Assembly: GCF_021390645.1 (NCBI RefSeq)
Contig: NZ_JAJEJT010000002.1
Span: forward strand, 1 to 64,000
Length of the DNA: 64,000 nt
Direction: 5' to 3'
Source of the DNA: Paraburkholderia flagellata
GTDB taxonomy: Bacteria > Pseudomonadota > Gammaproteobacteria > Burkholderiales > Burkholderiaceae
Part shown: positions 1 through 8,768 of the stretch, piece by piece
Layout: every line of letters starts with the position of its first letter
How positions within the stretch are numbered: position 1 is the first letter of the stretch
Notes under the pieces: model-generated
What the model was told of the DNA's origin: nothing
The model's input: the letters and a program-made list of their open reading frames with translations, nothing else
Database searches by the model: none
Translations under genes and position numbers: made by a program

Positions 1-1359
1 ATGGCCACGAAGCGCGTGAAAAAGACCGATGTGGTAAGCCCCAGCTCGGCGGAATTGCGCAAGGCCGTCGAGGCGATCGCGATCCAGCCGAAGAGCGGCA
101 AGATCACCCTGCTGACCCGCAAGCTGTTCAACGTCCTGCTGGCCGTCGCCCAGCAGGCCGACGAGTCTGGCGATACCTACCGCGCGCTGCTGTCCGACAT
201 CGTCGCCAACTCGGCGTTCGATTCGAACGATACCGCGCTCGTGAAGGAGCACCTGCGCCGTATGGTGTCGGTGCAGGTCGAATGGAGCCAGGGCACGTCG
301 AGCCAGAAGCCGGGCCGCAAGTGGGGTATTTCCACGCTCATTGCAGACGCGGAAATTCTCGAGGACCCGCAAACCCGTCGCGTCTGGGTGGAGTTCTCGT
401 TCGCGCCGAAGATCAAGAAGAAGCTGCTGGATCCGGTGCAGTACGCCCGTCTGAGCCTGCAGTTCCAGAGCCAGTTGCGCAGCAGCGCGGGGCTTGCGCT
501 CTACGAGATCTGCGTGCGCTATCTGACCAACCCCAGCCATCTGACGATGCGCGAGACCTGGGAGTGGTGGCGCCCGATCCTTTCCGGCACCCCGGACACC
601 GAAGCCGGCGACGAAGCCAAACGCGAATACAAGTACTTCAAGCGCGATTATCTGCGGCCCGCGATTGCCGAAGTCAACGCGGTGACGAATATCTTCGTCG
701 AGTTGATCGAGCATCGCGAGGGGCGCCGTGTCGCCGAAATCCAGTTTCGCGTGACCGAGCGCAAGCAGCCGATGCTCGCGCTCGACGAGCATCCGAATGT
801 ATTCGACAGTACGCTCGTCGACCGCATGGTGAAGATCGGTATTCCGCTCAAGGAAGCGCAGTCGCTTTACGCTGACAGCGAAGAAAACCGCATTCGCGCC
901 GCGTTGCAATTGACCGAACAGCGTATGCGCAGCACGAGCTTGCCGCCGGTGCGCAGCGCTGCGGCGCTGTTCAAGGACGCGCTGAAGAAGGGCTACGCGC
1001 CGCCGGTCGAGACTGCGGCAGGCGCCACACCGGCCGTTGGCCGCGGATCGTCGGCAGCGGTTGCAGCCGACGATCCGAAGGCGCGGCTGCTCGATGAATA
1101 CGCGGCCTATCGGCGCAAGGAAGCGCGCTCGCTCTACGAGGAGCAGGGCGACATGGAGCGCGAGCTTGCGCGTCAGTCGTTCGAGACGGATGAACTGCCG
1201 GGTCTGGGCTCGCATTTGCGCGATGACTGGCGTCGTCGCGGGCTGGAATCGAAACTGGGCGATACGGCGTTTTTCGACTGGCTCGCGCGCAAGACCTGGG
1301 GCGAACCGACCGACGGCGATTTGCTCGCATTCACGCTGAGCCCGACGCGCGCGGCCTGA
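1..1359 (+). CDS. Replication initiator protein, Rep_3 superfamily
   Basis: Initiates replication of this secondary replicon by binding its origin. The 452-residue protein has the Rep_3 layout: two winged-helix regions, roughly residues 20-150 and 160-260, with characteristic stretches LLTRKLFNVLL near residue 37 and YARLSLQFQSQLRSSAGLALYE near residue 148, followed by a less conserved C-terminal third. It is convergent with parB-parA, the usual neighbourhood for chromid initiators in Burkholderia. The ATG is the first base of the window, so its promoter and any iterons upstream are not visible. The family call is by recognition of sequence character. It could belong to a large plasmid rather than a chromid, but the core-type genes that follow favour a chromid. 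Confidence 0.85.
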   Translation: MATKRVKKTDVVSPSSAELRKAVEAIAIQPKSGKITLLTRKLFNVLLAVAQQADESGDTYRALLSDIVANSAFDSNDTALVKEHLRRMVSVQVEWSQGTSSQKPGRKWGISTLIADAEILEDPQTRRVWVEFSFAPKIKKKLLDPVQYARLSLQFQSQLRSSAGLALYEICVRYLTNPSHLTMRETWEWWRPILSGTPDTEAGDEAKREYKYFKRDYLRPAIAEVNAVTNIFVELIEHREGRRVAEIQFRVTERKQPMLALDEHPNVFDSTLVDRMVKIGIPLKEAQSLYADSEENRIRAALQLTEQRMRSTSLPPVRSAAALFKDALKKGYAPPVETAAGATPAVGRGSSAAVAADDPKARLLDEYAAYRRKEARSLYEEQGDMERELARQSFETDELPGLGSHLRDDWRRRGLESKLGDTAFFDWLARKTWGEPTDGDLLAFTLSPTRAA

Positions 1360-1505
1360 GCGTCATGTGTGGCCGGCCCGCGCAATGCGGGGCGGTGGAG
1401 GTGGGGCCGTTCGGTCGATCGGCCGATTTGAGAGGCGTGGGAGAATCCCGTCCCATCGTCGACGGGCCGCCTGATGCATGGCGGCCGTTGACAAATTCTC
1501 CAAAC

Positions 1506-2585
1506 TTATTTCGTCTTCAGGATCTGCTCGATCTGCTGAAGGATCGCGTCGCGCCGATCTTTTGTGAGTCCCTTCAGGCGCAGTTCGAGCCGATCGTCCC
1601 CATATGACTTCAGGTCACCGACGGCCACACCATCCAGTTTGATCTCCAGCCGTTGCGCGTAGCGTTGGCGCCCCGCCGGCTTGGGGCTTTCCTGCGCGCT
1701 CGCCCGGCCTTTCACGATATCCGCTACCTGACGCGTGCTGAGGTCATCGGCAACGATGCGGTTGATGAGGCGCAGTGTGGCATCGGTCCCGCGCGCGCCG
1801 TGATAACGCCCAACCTGATAGGCCATGTTCGAGCCAAACCGGTCCGGGCGCGCCACCATTTCCTGCATGACCAATTCCGGTAACTTGCCGATCGACAGCG
1901 CAACCGCAACCGTCGATTCGTCGAGGCCGAGGTGATCGGCAAGCTCGCGCTGACTCTGAAAATGCTGTTCGTCGATGAATCGCTTCCACACCACCGCGTT
2001 ATCGAACACGGTTTGCGAATCGCGCTGAACGTTCAGGTCATAACCGAGCTTGTAGCTCTGTATGCCGATCGGCAGATCGACGACAACTGCCTTGACGACT
2101 TCCTTGTTCGCCTCTTTCAGTGCCCGCACGCGACGGCCACCATCGCTGACGTAATAGCTGCCCGGCGCTGCGTAGTCAGGAATCACGTGGATCGCCTGCT
2201 GCTGCCCTTGCTTCGCGAGATTGACGGCCAGTTCTGCGATCGAGGCCTTCAGATAGAAGTGACGCGGATTGAACGGGCTTGGCTTGATGTCCTTGAGCGG
2301 CAACTCGATGATCTGCCCCGGACGGTAGCCGTGTGCAACACGCCAGGCATGGTATTCGGCCGACTCATTTTCGAGGCCGGGCGCGTCGTCAAGAACGGGT
2401 TCGACTGCAGATTCGAAGCCGGTCACAAGGGCAGGCTGACTCGAGCGTCCAGCGACTTCTCGCGTTTTTGGCTTGTCCTGGACGAGCCCGTCGATGGCGT
2501 TAAGGCGATCGAGTGCAGTGCGCTTTTCGCTGCTCGTCGTATCAGGCCGAGCCTGAAAGCCTTTGGCGAATTGGGAGGGTTTCAT
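1506..2585 (-). CDS. parB: ParB-family chromosome partition protein
   Basis: Centromere-binding component of the replicon's ParABS segregation system: it binds parS and spreads on flanking DNA. The 359-residue protein carries the ParB N-terminal domain (about residues 90-185), including the GGRRVRAL box at 149-156 (the CTP-binding arginine box of the family), then a helix-turn-helix around residues 211-236 (SQRELADHLGLDESTV). The C-terminal part would be the dimerisation domain. It lies 24 bases downstream of parA on the same strand, and a perfect parS-like palindrome fills that gap, so parA-parB are probably co-transcribed and possibly autoregulated. Confidence 0.9.
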   Translation of the reverse strand: MKPSQFAKGFQARPDTTSSEKRTALDRLNAIDGLVQDKPKTREVAGRSSQPALVTGFESAVEPVLDDAPGLENESAEYHAWRVAHGYRPGQIIELPLKDIKPSPFNPRHFYLKASIAELAVNLAKQGQQQAIHVIPDYAAPGSYYVSDGGRRVRALKEANKEVVKAVVVDLPIGIQSYKLGYDLNVQRDSQTVFDNAVVWKRFIDEQHFQSQRELADHLGLDESTVAVALSIGKLPELVMQEMVARPDRFGSNMAYQVGRYHGARGTDATLRLINRIVADDLSTRQVADIVKGRASAQESPKPAGRQRYAQRLEIKLDGVAVGDLKSYGDDRLELRLKGLTKDRRDAILQQIEQILKTK

Positions 2586-2593
2586 TCAGGGTC

Positions 2594-2609
2594 CTTTATG
2601 CGCATAAAG
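2594..2609. promoter_or_regulatory. parS-like palindrome, copy 1
   Basis: Perfect 16-bp palindrome CTTTATGCGCATAAAG in the 24-base gap between the parA stop and parB start. An identical copy lies at 3524-3539 and a 14-bp core copy at 3376-3391. The form resembles parS sites known from secondary replicons of Burkholderia, so ParB binding is a strong inference. Confidence 0.8.
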
Positions 2610-3272
2610 TCAGGGGAGCATGGCCGCGATTTCGTCGGCGCATGCGCGCACTTCCACTGCGGCGAGGCGCGCGCCGCGGTCGTTCATTTGCAGAACTGTC
2701 TGGCCCAATGCCATTGCCTGCTTGTACGCCTCACGGGTGGGAATTTGCGTTCTGAGCAGAGGGAAACCAAGTTCTTCAAGGGCGCGCTTCAGCTCGCGTG
2801 TGAGCATGCGCTTCTCTTCGGTCTTGTTCAGCAGAAATACGGCGCGCAGATCTTCGTTCATGACCTGGGCCTGCTGGATGAGCTTCACGAGACCAACACT
2901 CGACCAGTAATCAGCCGGAGAAGACGAAGTCGGAATGACGGCGACCGTAGCGGCCAGCAGCACCACGCCGGAGACCTTCTCCGTGATCGAAGGCGGGCAG
3001 TCCACCACGATCACGTCGTAGTCGTTGATGAACTTCTTGATCTCCCGGTGGATCTGGCCACCGGCCTCGGAGAGATTGACCACCGGAAACGGGATGCCGG
3101 TGTCACCATCGGCTGACGCACTAGCCCAATGGACCAGTGTGTTTTGGCCATCGGCATCCACGACGAGCACCCGTTTCCCTTTCTCGTGGAAGGCCGCGCC
3201 GAGATGCATCGCGATCGTGCTCTTGCCGACCCCGCCCTTTTGTTGAGTGACTGCGATTATCTCTGCTGCCAA
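2610..3272 (-). CDS. parA: ParA-family partition ATPase
   Basis: Nucleoid-associated ATPase that works with ParB to move the replicon's origins apart. The 220-residue protein is the short ParA form without an N-terminal DNA-binding domain. It has a deviant Walker A KGGVGKST at residues 12-19, a Walker A'-type VVDADGQNT around 37-45 and a Walker B-like DVIVVDCPPS around 86-95. The start is TTG, supported by an AAGGAG ribosome-binding site eight bases upstream and a good sigma-70 promoter at 3304-3331. parB follows directly, with a parS palindrome between the two genes. Confidence 0.92.
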   Translation of the reverse strand: MAAEIIAVTQQKGGVGKSTIAMHLGAAFHEKGKRVLVVDADGQNTLVHWASASADGDTGIPFPVVNLSEAGGQIHREIKKFINDYDVIVVDCPPSITEKVSGVVLLAATVAVIPTSSSPADYWSSVGLVKLIQQAQVMNEDLRAVFLLNKTEEKRMLTRELKRALEELGFPLLRTQIPTREAYKQAMALGQTVLQMNDRGARLAAVEVRACADEIAAMLP

Positions 3273-3303
3273 TTGGTATTCTCCTTTTTGCTATTAGCTT
3301 GGG

Positions 3304-3331
3304 ATTTTACCTGGAATGTTTTTCAGTTCAA
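3304..3331 (-). promoter_or_regulatory. Predicted sigma-70 promoter of parAB
   Basis: On the minus strand TTGAAC (3331-3326) and TAAAAT (3309-3304) are separated by 16 bases, upstream of the parA TTG start at 3272. The stretch is AT-rich compared with the rest of the window. A parS-like site at 3376-3391 lies about 45 bp upstream of the -35, placed for ParB autoregulation (inference). Confidence 0.6.
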
Positions 3332-3375
3332 TGATTTTTGGCGTAATATGCAACGAAATTAGCCATTCGGACAAG

Positions 3376-3391
3376 ATTTATGCGCATAAAG
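3376..3391. promoter_or_regulatory. parS-like palindrome, copy 2
   Basis: Contains the perfect 14-bp core TTTATGCGCATAAA (3377-3390); the outermost pair is A/G rather than C/G. It lies upstream of the parA promoter. Confidence 0.75.
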
Positions 3392-3523
3392 CTCGCGCGG
3401 AGGTATCTGGATGCTGCATAGCGGTCGCGTGCGGTTCTGGAGTCACCTCGCAACGTCTTTGATGCGTGACGTACATCGTTGAACTAACACGCACATTGGA
3501 GATGACCCGCGCGCGCCACAGCG

Positions 3524-3539
3524 CTTTATGCGCATAAAG
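3524..3539. promoter_or_regulatory. parS-like palindrome, copy 3
   Basis: Perfect 16-bp palindrome identical to copy 1. The non-coding stretch 3273-3761 (489 bases) therefore holds the parA promoter and two parS-like sites. I saw no gene and no tandem iterons in the rest of it. Confidence 0.8.
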
Positions 3540-3761
3540 TCAGCCCCACTCCCCCATCGCATATCGGCCTCACACAAGCGCGACCGAGAGACCTCATCGC
3601 GCATCCCAAGCGTGGGCACATGGCAGCAACAGTGGTTAAGCACTCAGAGGCCTTCGTCAACCGAGGCTTCATACGCCGACCAGCCCGCCCCCGGTAAAAT
3701 CACAGCGATTCCCGGCCTCACCGAGGCACAGCCACCACTCCCCTCTCGTACTTCAGACGTC

Positions 3762-4115
3762 ATGATCACGATCTACCATAACCCTCGCTGTTCCAAGTCC
3801 CGCGCGGCTTGCGAACTGGTGTCCAACTCGACGGCGAACGAGCCAGTCGAGATGATTGAATACCTGAAGCAGCCGCTCACCATCGACCAACTGAAGGCGC
3901 TGCACGTGATGCTCGGCGGCCCGCTGCTCGACATGATCCGCACCAGTGAAACCGAGTACGCGGATCTCAGTCTTGATGCACCCGGCGTGACAGATGATCA
4001 GTTATACGAAGCAATTGTGCGGCATCCGATTCTGCTGCAGCGACCCATCGTCGTACGCGATGGCCGTGCCGTGATCGGCCGCCCAACCGAAAACATCGCG
4101 GCGCTGCTCGGTTGA
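3762..4115 (+). CDS. arsC: ArsC-family arsenate reductase (glutaredoxin-type)
   Basis: Thioredoxin-fold, glutaredoxin-dependent arsenate reductase family, 117 residues. The motif NPRCSKSR puts the catalytic cysteine at residue 10, and the three arginines that bind the oxyanion in E. coli ArsC have counterparts at R60 (MIRTSE), R94 (LQRPIVV) and R107 (GRPTENI). I start it at the ATG just before MITIYH, because the upstream in-frame extension would run through a parS site and has no family similarity. No arsR, arsB or acr3 is adjacent, so this looks like a stand-alone chromosomal homolog whose physiological substrate may not be arsenate. Confidence 0.85.
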   Translation: MITIYHNPRCSKSRAACELVSNSTANEPVEMIEYLKQPLTIDQLKALHVMLGGPLLDMIRTSETEYADLSLDAPGVTDDQLYEAIVRHPILLQRPIVVRDGRAVIGRPTENIAALLG

Positions 4116-4279
4116 CATCGCTGCGTTGCTCACGCGCCGAAAGCGAGCGAATCGCAAGCGCGAGAGCCCGCGTGCATGGACGAGACGCCATCTACGCCAT
4201 GCACGCACGGAAATTGCAGATTTGCTAACCTGCAGACGAATCCCACGCGAGGCCCGTATCCATCGGCTCTCCACGTAAG

Positions 4280-4340
4280 TTGTCCACAAGTTTATGCCCA
4301 AAAACTGTGGATAAATTCGCGTAACCCCCGGTTATCCACA
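4280..4340. other. DnaA-box cluster, possible origin-associated site
   Basis: Inside the 338-base non-coding stretch 4116-4453 are two perfect DnaA boxes in inverted orientation, TGTGGATAA at 4306-4314 and TTATCCACA at 4332-4340, plus near-matches TTGTCCACA at 4280-4288 and TTATGCCCA at 4292-4300. The last overlaps a degenerate parS-like sequence TTTATGCCCAAAAA at 4291-4304 (12 of 14 core bases). The site is about 3 kb from rep and 0.75 kb from parS copy 3. It could be part of the replicon origin, a DnaA-titrating site, or a DnaA-controlled promoter for the FMN reductase. I see nothing else in the stretch. Confidence 0.6.
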
Positions 4341-4453
4341 GCGGCGCGCGGCTACTGGCCAGGCCTGCGCGCGTGCGCATCGCCGAAATGCGCTCGCGTC
4401 TATGATGATGTTTCTTTTCGCTGCGCTTCGCGCGCCCCTCCGAGGAAACCGAA

Positions 4454-5008
4454 ATGGCCTACAAGATCGCAGTCGTGGTTGGCAGTCTGCGCAAGGATTC
4501 ATTCAACCGGCAACTCGCGCACGCGGTGACATCGCTGGCCCCCGCTGATTTCACTTTCGAGTATCTCGACATTGGCGTACTGCCGCTCTATAGCCAGGAA
4601 TACGACGCCGACTATCCCGAGGTGGCGCGCCGCTTCAAGCAGCAGGTCGAAGCAGCCGATGGGCTGCTCTTCGTCACGCCCGAATACAACCGCTCGATTC
4701 CGGGCGCCCTGAAAAACGCGCTCGACTGGGGTTCGCGGCCGTGGGGCTCGAATTCGTGGCGCGGCAAGCCGGGCGCGGTGCTCGGTACGTCGCCGGGGGC
4801 GACCGGCACGGCGCTTTCGCAACAACATCTACGTAACGTGCTCGCCTATCTCGACGTCGTGCTGCTCGGTCAGCCCGAGATGTTCATCAAGCACGACACG
4901 GGCCGCATCAACGAGAAAGGCGAAATCGTCAACGAGCACACGCGCAAGTTCCTGCAAGGTTTCGTCGATACGTACGTGGCGTGGATCAAGCATCAACTCG
5001 GCCGCTGA
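4454..5008 (+). CDS. NADPH-dependent FMN reductase family protein (ChrR/YieF-like)
   Basis: Flavodoxin-fold oxidoreductase that reduces quinones, chromate or free FMN with NAD(P)H. The 184-residue length is typical. It shows the FMN phosphate-binding loop GSLRKDSFNR (residues 10-19) and the signature TPEYNRSIPG (75-84) with KNALDWGSRP following. The likely role is cytosolic quinone reduction against redox stress. It is transcribed alone; the DnaA-box cluster lies upstream. The ATG is preceded by GAGGAAACCGAA, an acceptable ribosome-binding site. Confidence 0.88.
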   Translation: MAYKIAVVVGSLRKDSFNRQLAHAVTSLAPADFTFEYLDIGVLPLYSQEYDADYPEVARRFKQQVEAADGLLFVTPEYNRSIPGALKNALDWGSRPWGSNSWRGKPGAVLGTSPGATGTALSQQHLRNVLAYLDVVLLGQPEMFIKHDTGRINEKGEIVNEHTRKFLQGFVDTYVAWIKHQLGR

Positions 5009-5046
5009 CGCCTGATCACGCCGAACGCCGCACTGCGCGAGCGGGC

Positions 5047-5766
5047 TCAATGCAGCGTGCGACGCTGCCCCGGCATGTCCTTGTGGTGCTCGGGCGTGTC
5101 TTCCTCGTACTCGAGGAATTCGTCCGGAATCTGCGGCGCGGCGCCCGCGGCGGGCCGCGTCGCTTCGGGCGCGGCTGGAACGTCCACATGATGCGCGCCC
5201 ATCACCGCGCCGGCGCCGGGCGCGCTTGCGGAAGTGAGCACGGTCGCCTCGGCCTCGCTGGTCTGCCACATCGGTTCGACGGTGGGGCCAAGCGTGGGCT
5301 CGACAGCGGTTTGTTCGCGCGCTGCTTCCGTTTGCGGGGCACGGCGACGCAGGGCATCGGCGAACTCGGAGAGACCCAGTTCATCGAGCGCCGAGTGCTC
5401 GCGCGCGACTGGATGGTCCGCCGCTGGCCACGCCCACGGCGTGCCGCGTAGCGCAACGTCCGTCGCGTGCTCCTCGCGCAGCGTCTCGTACGCGAGATTG
5501 GCGTGTGCCTCGTCGCTCACATGCACGCCGATGCGCACCGATTCGCCCGGCGGCGGCGTCATGCCGGTCTGGGCTTCGGTGGTTCGGCGCACGTCGCCCG
5601 TCGTCGAGAAAAAACTTCCCACGAGCCGCTCGATGCCAGCCAGCACGCCCTCTGTGCGCGCCGGCAGGTCGATGTCGCCCGCCGCGAAGCCGCGTTGCAG
5701 CAGCGCGTCCTGCGCGTGGCGTGCTTCGTCGTAGGTTTGGAAAACGCCTGTCACGGTCTGTTTCAT
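5047..5766 (-). CDS. Hypothetical protein with YflT/general-stress-17M-like N-terminus
   Basis: 239 residues starting at MKQTVTGVF, chosen because AAGGAGG lies eight bases upstream; the longer in-frame form has no such site. Residues 1-100 resemble the general stress protein 17M/YflT domain, in which a GVFQTYDEARHAQDALLQRGF-like helix precedes a glycine-rich strand. This is followed by a low-complexity region rich in Ala, Pro and Glu and an acidic, histidine-containing tail ending GQRRTLH. No signal peptide or membrane span is visible, so it is probably cytosolic. Function unknown; a stress role is only an inference from the N-terminal resemblance. Confidence 0.6.
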   Translation of the reverse strand: MKQTVTGVFQTYDEARHAQDALLQRGFAAGDIDLPARTEGVLAGIERLVGSFFSTTGDVRRTTEAQTGMTPPPGESVRIGVHVSDEAHANLAYETLREEHATDVALRGTPWAWPAADHPVAREHSALDELGLSEFADALRRRAPQTEAAREQTAVEPTLGPTVEPMWQTSEAEATVLTSASAPGAGAVMGAHHVDVPAAPEATRPAAGAAPQIPDEFLEYEEDTPEHHKDMPGQRRTLH

Positions 5767-5933
5767 GGCAGCCTCCTTCGCCAGATGGCGACGCCCCGCG
5801 TACATCATGCGCCGATTGCGCGTCGATAGTGCATCGGCTGGCGCATGCTGTGCGCGACGTCTAACCGCCTGATTCTGCGGGTCGCGCTGCCTGCCGCAAT
5901 CCTCGTGCCGCGAGGCCTGTCACGCGTGTCCTG

Positions 5934-8213
5934 TCAGGCCCGCGGGCTCGGGAGCGTCGCGTCGTGGTCGCGCTTGGCACGCGCCTGGCGGTCCTCGCGA
6001 ATCGCCTCGAGCATTTTCTCCAGCAGCGCGATGTCGAACGGCTTCGACAGCACACGCACATCGGCATTGCGCGTGCGCTCGAGCTCCTCCGCGTAGCCCG
6101 TCACGAGGATCACGGGCAGATCCGGCTCGAGCCCCTGCAGCGCCTCGGCCAGATCGATGCCGTTCATCGTCCCCGGCATGTGGATGTCGGAAAGCACGAG
6201 GTCGAAGCGCGGCGTGTGCTCGCCCTCGGCAAGCGGCGCTTCGACCCGTTGCAGCGCGCTCGCGGCGTCGCTCGCGCAGGTCACGCGGTGGCCCATCATC
6301 TGCAGGAGCGCCTCGGTGCCGGCCGCGACTTCGTCGTTGTCCTCCACGAGCAGCACGTTCAGTCCATGCTGCACCTGGGCGCTCTCCTCGCGCGGTTCGC
6401 TCGGACGTTGCGCGGGCGGCTCGGCAAGCGAGCGCGGCAGATACAGGTGCACCGTCGTGCCCGCGCCGATCGCGCTGTCGATCGCGGCGAGGCCGCCGGT
6501 GCGCTCGCAGAACGCAAACACCTGCGGCAGCCCGAGGCCGGTGCCCGTGCCCTTCGATTTGGTCGTGTAGAGCGGCTCGAACGCGCGCGCGAGCACGTCC
6601 GGCGGCATGCCTGTGCCCGTGTCTTCGAGCGTGACGTGCACGAAGTCGCCGTCGAGCGGGAACCCTTCGTCGGGCCGGAAGCTGATGTTGCGCGCACGCA
6701 CGGTGAAGCGGCCGCCGTTGGGCATCGCGTCGCGCGCATTCACGGCAAGATTGATGAGCGCGAGTTCGAATTCGGCCACGTCGACGAGCACGGGCCACAC
6801 GTCGTCATCGACGTTGACGACGAGCGACACCTTCGCGCCCAGCGACGCGCGCATCAGCTCGCGGGCCGCGGGCAGCCAGCGCCCCACATGGATCGTTTCG
6901 TTGCGCAGCGGCTGCTTGCGCGCCACGCCGAGCAACTGGCGCGTGAGCGACTGGCCGCTCTTGAGCGCACGCTCGACCGCCGAGAGTTCGCGCTCGAAGC
7001 CCGCCGCGCCCCGCCGCCGCGCGATCTGCACGTTGGCCGAGACGATCATCAGCAGGTTGTTGAAGTCGTGCGCGACGCTGCCCACGAGGTTGCCGAGCGC
7101 TTCCATCTTGCGCGATTGCCGATAGGCGGATTCGATCGAGCGGCGCATCGAGGCTTCGGCCTGCCAGCGCTCCCACGCCTCCTCTTCGGCGGCGAGGCGC
7201 CGCAGCGAAAGCCAGATCACGCACCACAGCGCGATCGACGGCGTGAACATCGAGATGATGAGCACGCTCAGATGCCGGTACCAGCCCGCCCAGATCGCCG
7301 GCGTGCGATACGCGCAGGTCACGTAGACGGGGTATGCGCCCACGCGCCGGAACGCGAGGATCACGTTGCTGTCGAGCAGCGCGGAATGCATGCGCACGAC
7401 GCCGGACTCCGTGCCGCGCTGCAGCGCGGCGCCAAGCGGCGAGCGCGGCGTGATCACCGACGCGTCAGCGCGCGGCGGCGGATCGAAGGCGAGGATCGTG
7501 CCGTCGCTGCGCACGAGGCCGAGCGACATCGGCGAATCGGGGCCGAGCAGGTCGCGGTAGAACGAGCTGAAATAGCCGGGGCGCAAGGCGACCGAGACGA
7601 GACCCGCGAACGCGCCGGCGTCGTTCAGGCGCGCCACGCCCATGTTGAAGACGGTCTCGCCGCTCACCCGGCCCTGCATCACGCGCGAGACGTGGTCGAT
7701 CACGCGGCCGTCGCGGATACCGGTGAAATCGTCGCGCGCGGCGATCGACACCGGAGGCGGCGGCGAATAGCGGCTGCTCGCGAGCAGCCCGCCGTCGCTC
7801 CCGAAAATCGACACCGCGGCCACCTGCGGGTAACCGCCGCCGATCGCGTCGAGTTTCTCGTGGATCTGCGCTTCGTTCGCGCGGATGCCGTCGTCGCTCA
7901 GGCCGCGCACGAGGTCGACCACGCGCGCGTCGAGCGCCTCGTTCATGTCGAACACCTTGAGCGCGTGCTCTTCGGCCACGCGCACGGTGCGCAGCGTGGT
8001 GTCGGTGGCGTCGGCTTCGCGCGCGCGCAGGTCGTTGTACGCCATGGCGGCCACGTAGATGCACGGCAGCACGATCGCCGCGACGAGCAGCGCGAGCAGC
8101 GTGCGCCGGCGCACCGTGAAGTCGTGGCCGGGCGCGGCCGGAAACGGCGCGTCGTCGGCGGGGGGCGGCAGGGAGGGGCGTTCGTCTGGCCGCTCGGGCC
8201 GGTCAGCAATCAT
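5934..8213 (-). CDS. Membrane-bound hybrid sensor histidine kinase with C-terminal receiver
   Basis: 759-residue two-component hybrid kinase. In order: a cytosolic lead, TM1 (about 38-60), a large periplasmic dCache-like sensor (about 61-310), TM2 (about 312-338), a HisKA domain with phospho-acceptor H382 in SVAHDFNN, an ATPase with N box around N492 and G box DTGTGMP (531-537), and a receiver with D676 (LSDIHMPG) and K724. It is a single-gene phosphorelay with no obvious output gene adjacent; the sigma-28 operon diverges from it about 630 bp away and is a possible partner. The start at MIADRP is uncertain: no clear Shine-Dalgarno, and up to 60 more in-frame residues exist upstream. Confidence 0.88.
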   Translation of the reverse strand: MIADRPERPDERPSLPPPADDAPFPAAPGHDFTVRRRTLLALLVAAIVLPCIYVAAMAYNDLRAREADATDTTLRTVRVAEEHALKVFDMNEALDARVVDLVRGLSDDGIRANEAQIHEKLDAIGGGYPQVAAVSIFGSDGGLLASSRYSPPPPVSIAARDDFTGIRDGRVIDHVSRVMQGRVSGETVFNMGVARLNDAGAFAGLVSVALRPGYFSSFYRDLLGPDSPMSLGLVRSDGTILAFDPPPRADASVITPRSPLGAALQRGTESGVVRMHSALLDSNVILAFRRVGAYPVYVTCAYRTPAIWAGWYRHLSVLIISMFTPSIALWCVIWLSLRRLAAEEEAWERWQAEASMRRSIESAYRQSRKMEALGNLVGSVAHDFNNLLMIVSANVQIARRRGAAGFERELSAVERALKSGQSLTRQLLGVARKQPLRNETIHVGRWLPAARELMRASLGAKVSLVVNVDDDVWPVLVDVAEFELALINLAVNARDAMPNGGRFTVRARNISFRPDEGFPLDGDFVHVTLEDTGTGMPPDVLARAFEPLYTTKSKGTGTGLGLPQVFAFCERTGGLAAIDSAIGAGTTVHLYLPRSLAEPPAQRPSEPREESAQVQHGLNVLLVEDNDEVAAGTEALLQMMGHRVTCASDAASALQRVEAPLAEGEHTPRFDLVLSDIHMPGTMNGIDLAEALQGLEPDLPVILVTGYAEELERTRNADVRVLSKPFDIALLEKMLEAIREDRQARAKRDHDATLPSPRA

Positions 8214-8768
8214 CGTACGGAAAAGCAGGGAAAAGACGGCGGAGCATGCGACATGATAAACGACCGCGATGACGCCCCGACGGCCAGTGGATGTCCGGTG
8301 CGCCGCGAGCATCGTCTGGCAAGCACGCCGCCCAGGGGTTTTCCTCTTCCTTAAGCCGAATTCGCGAAAATCGGCGAAGCGCAAACGTACCACAAAGGGA
8401 TAATCGACGCCCTTTATTTAAGGGGTGGATCATTTATTTCCATAAACTAGCCAGAATGAGTCGATTTCGTTCGTTGATTGATTAACGGCGAGTTGCATTT
8501 GATTCAATTTGATTCGAGAATCGCGGACAAGATAAATAACGCATACGCATGAAAGCCATGTCGCCGCGAGGTCGCATGGCCATGCTACGGGGTGGCTGCA
8601 GGCATGCAGACGAGGGCCTTCACAACCGGCGCACGGGTTGCCGGTATCCATGGGTCGACGGCACGGCGACGGCGCAGCCATGCGCCTTGTGTTCACACGC
8701 CAGCGCGCGGATCCGTTCATGCGTTATGCATTATTCGGCCGGTTCGCAATTTTCTTTGAGGTTTTTCC
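8214..8768. other. Long divergent intergenic region with short repeats
   Basis: No credible gene between the hybrid kinase and the sigma-28 promoter. The section 8394-8530 is AT-rich and holds a direct repeat ATTTGATTC at 8497-8505 and 8507-8515 (one helical turn apart), an inverted repeat GATTC-GA-GAATC at 8511-8522, and AAAGGG/CCCTTT arms at 8394-8399 and 8410-8415. These could be operator sites for the divergent kinase gene, but no regulator can be assigned. Confidence 0.4.

Noticed and set aside
1360..1505. Possible terminator or operator between rep and parB
   Set aside because: Short arms such as CCCGTC/GACGGG are present but there is no T run and the pairing is interrupted; not strong enough to call.
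1..5000. Iteron array for the Rep protein
   Set aside because: I saw no tandem direct repeats of the usual 17-22 base length; any iterons are probably upstream of rep, outside the window.
5964..8354. Very long open frame antisense to the hybrid kinase
   Set aside because: His/Arg/Glu-rich translation without domains, mirroring the codon bias of the true gene; a GC-rich shadow.
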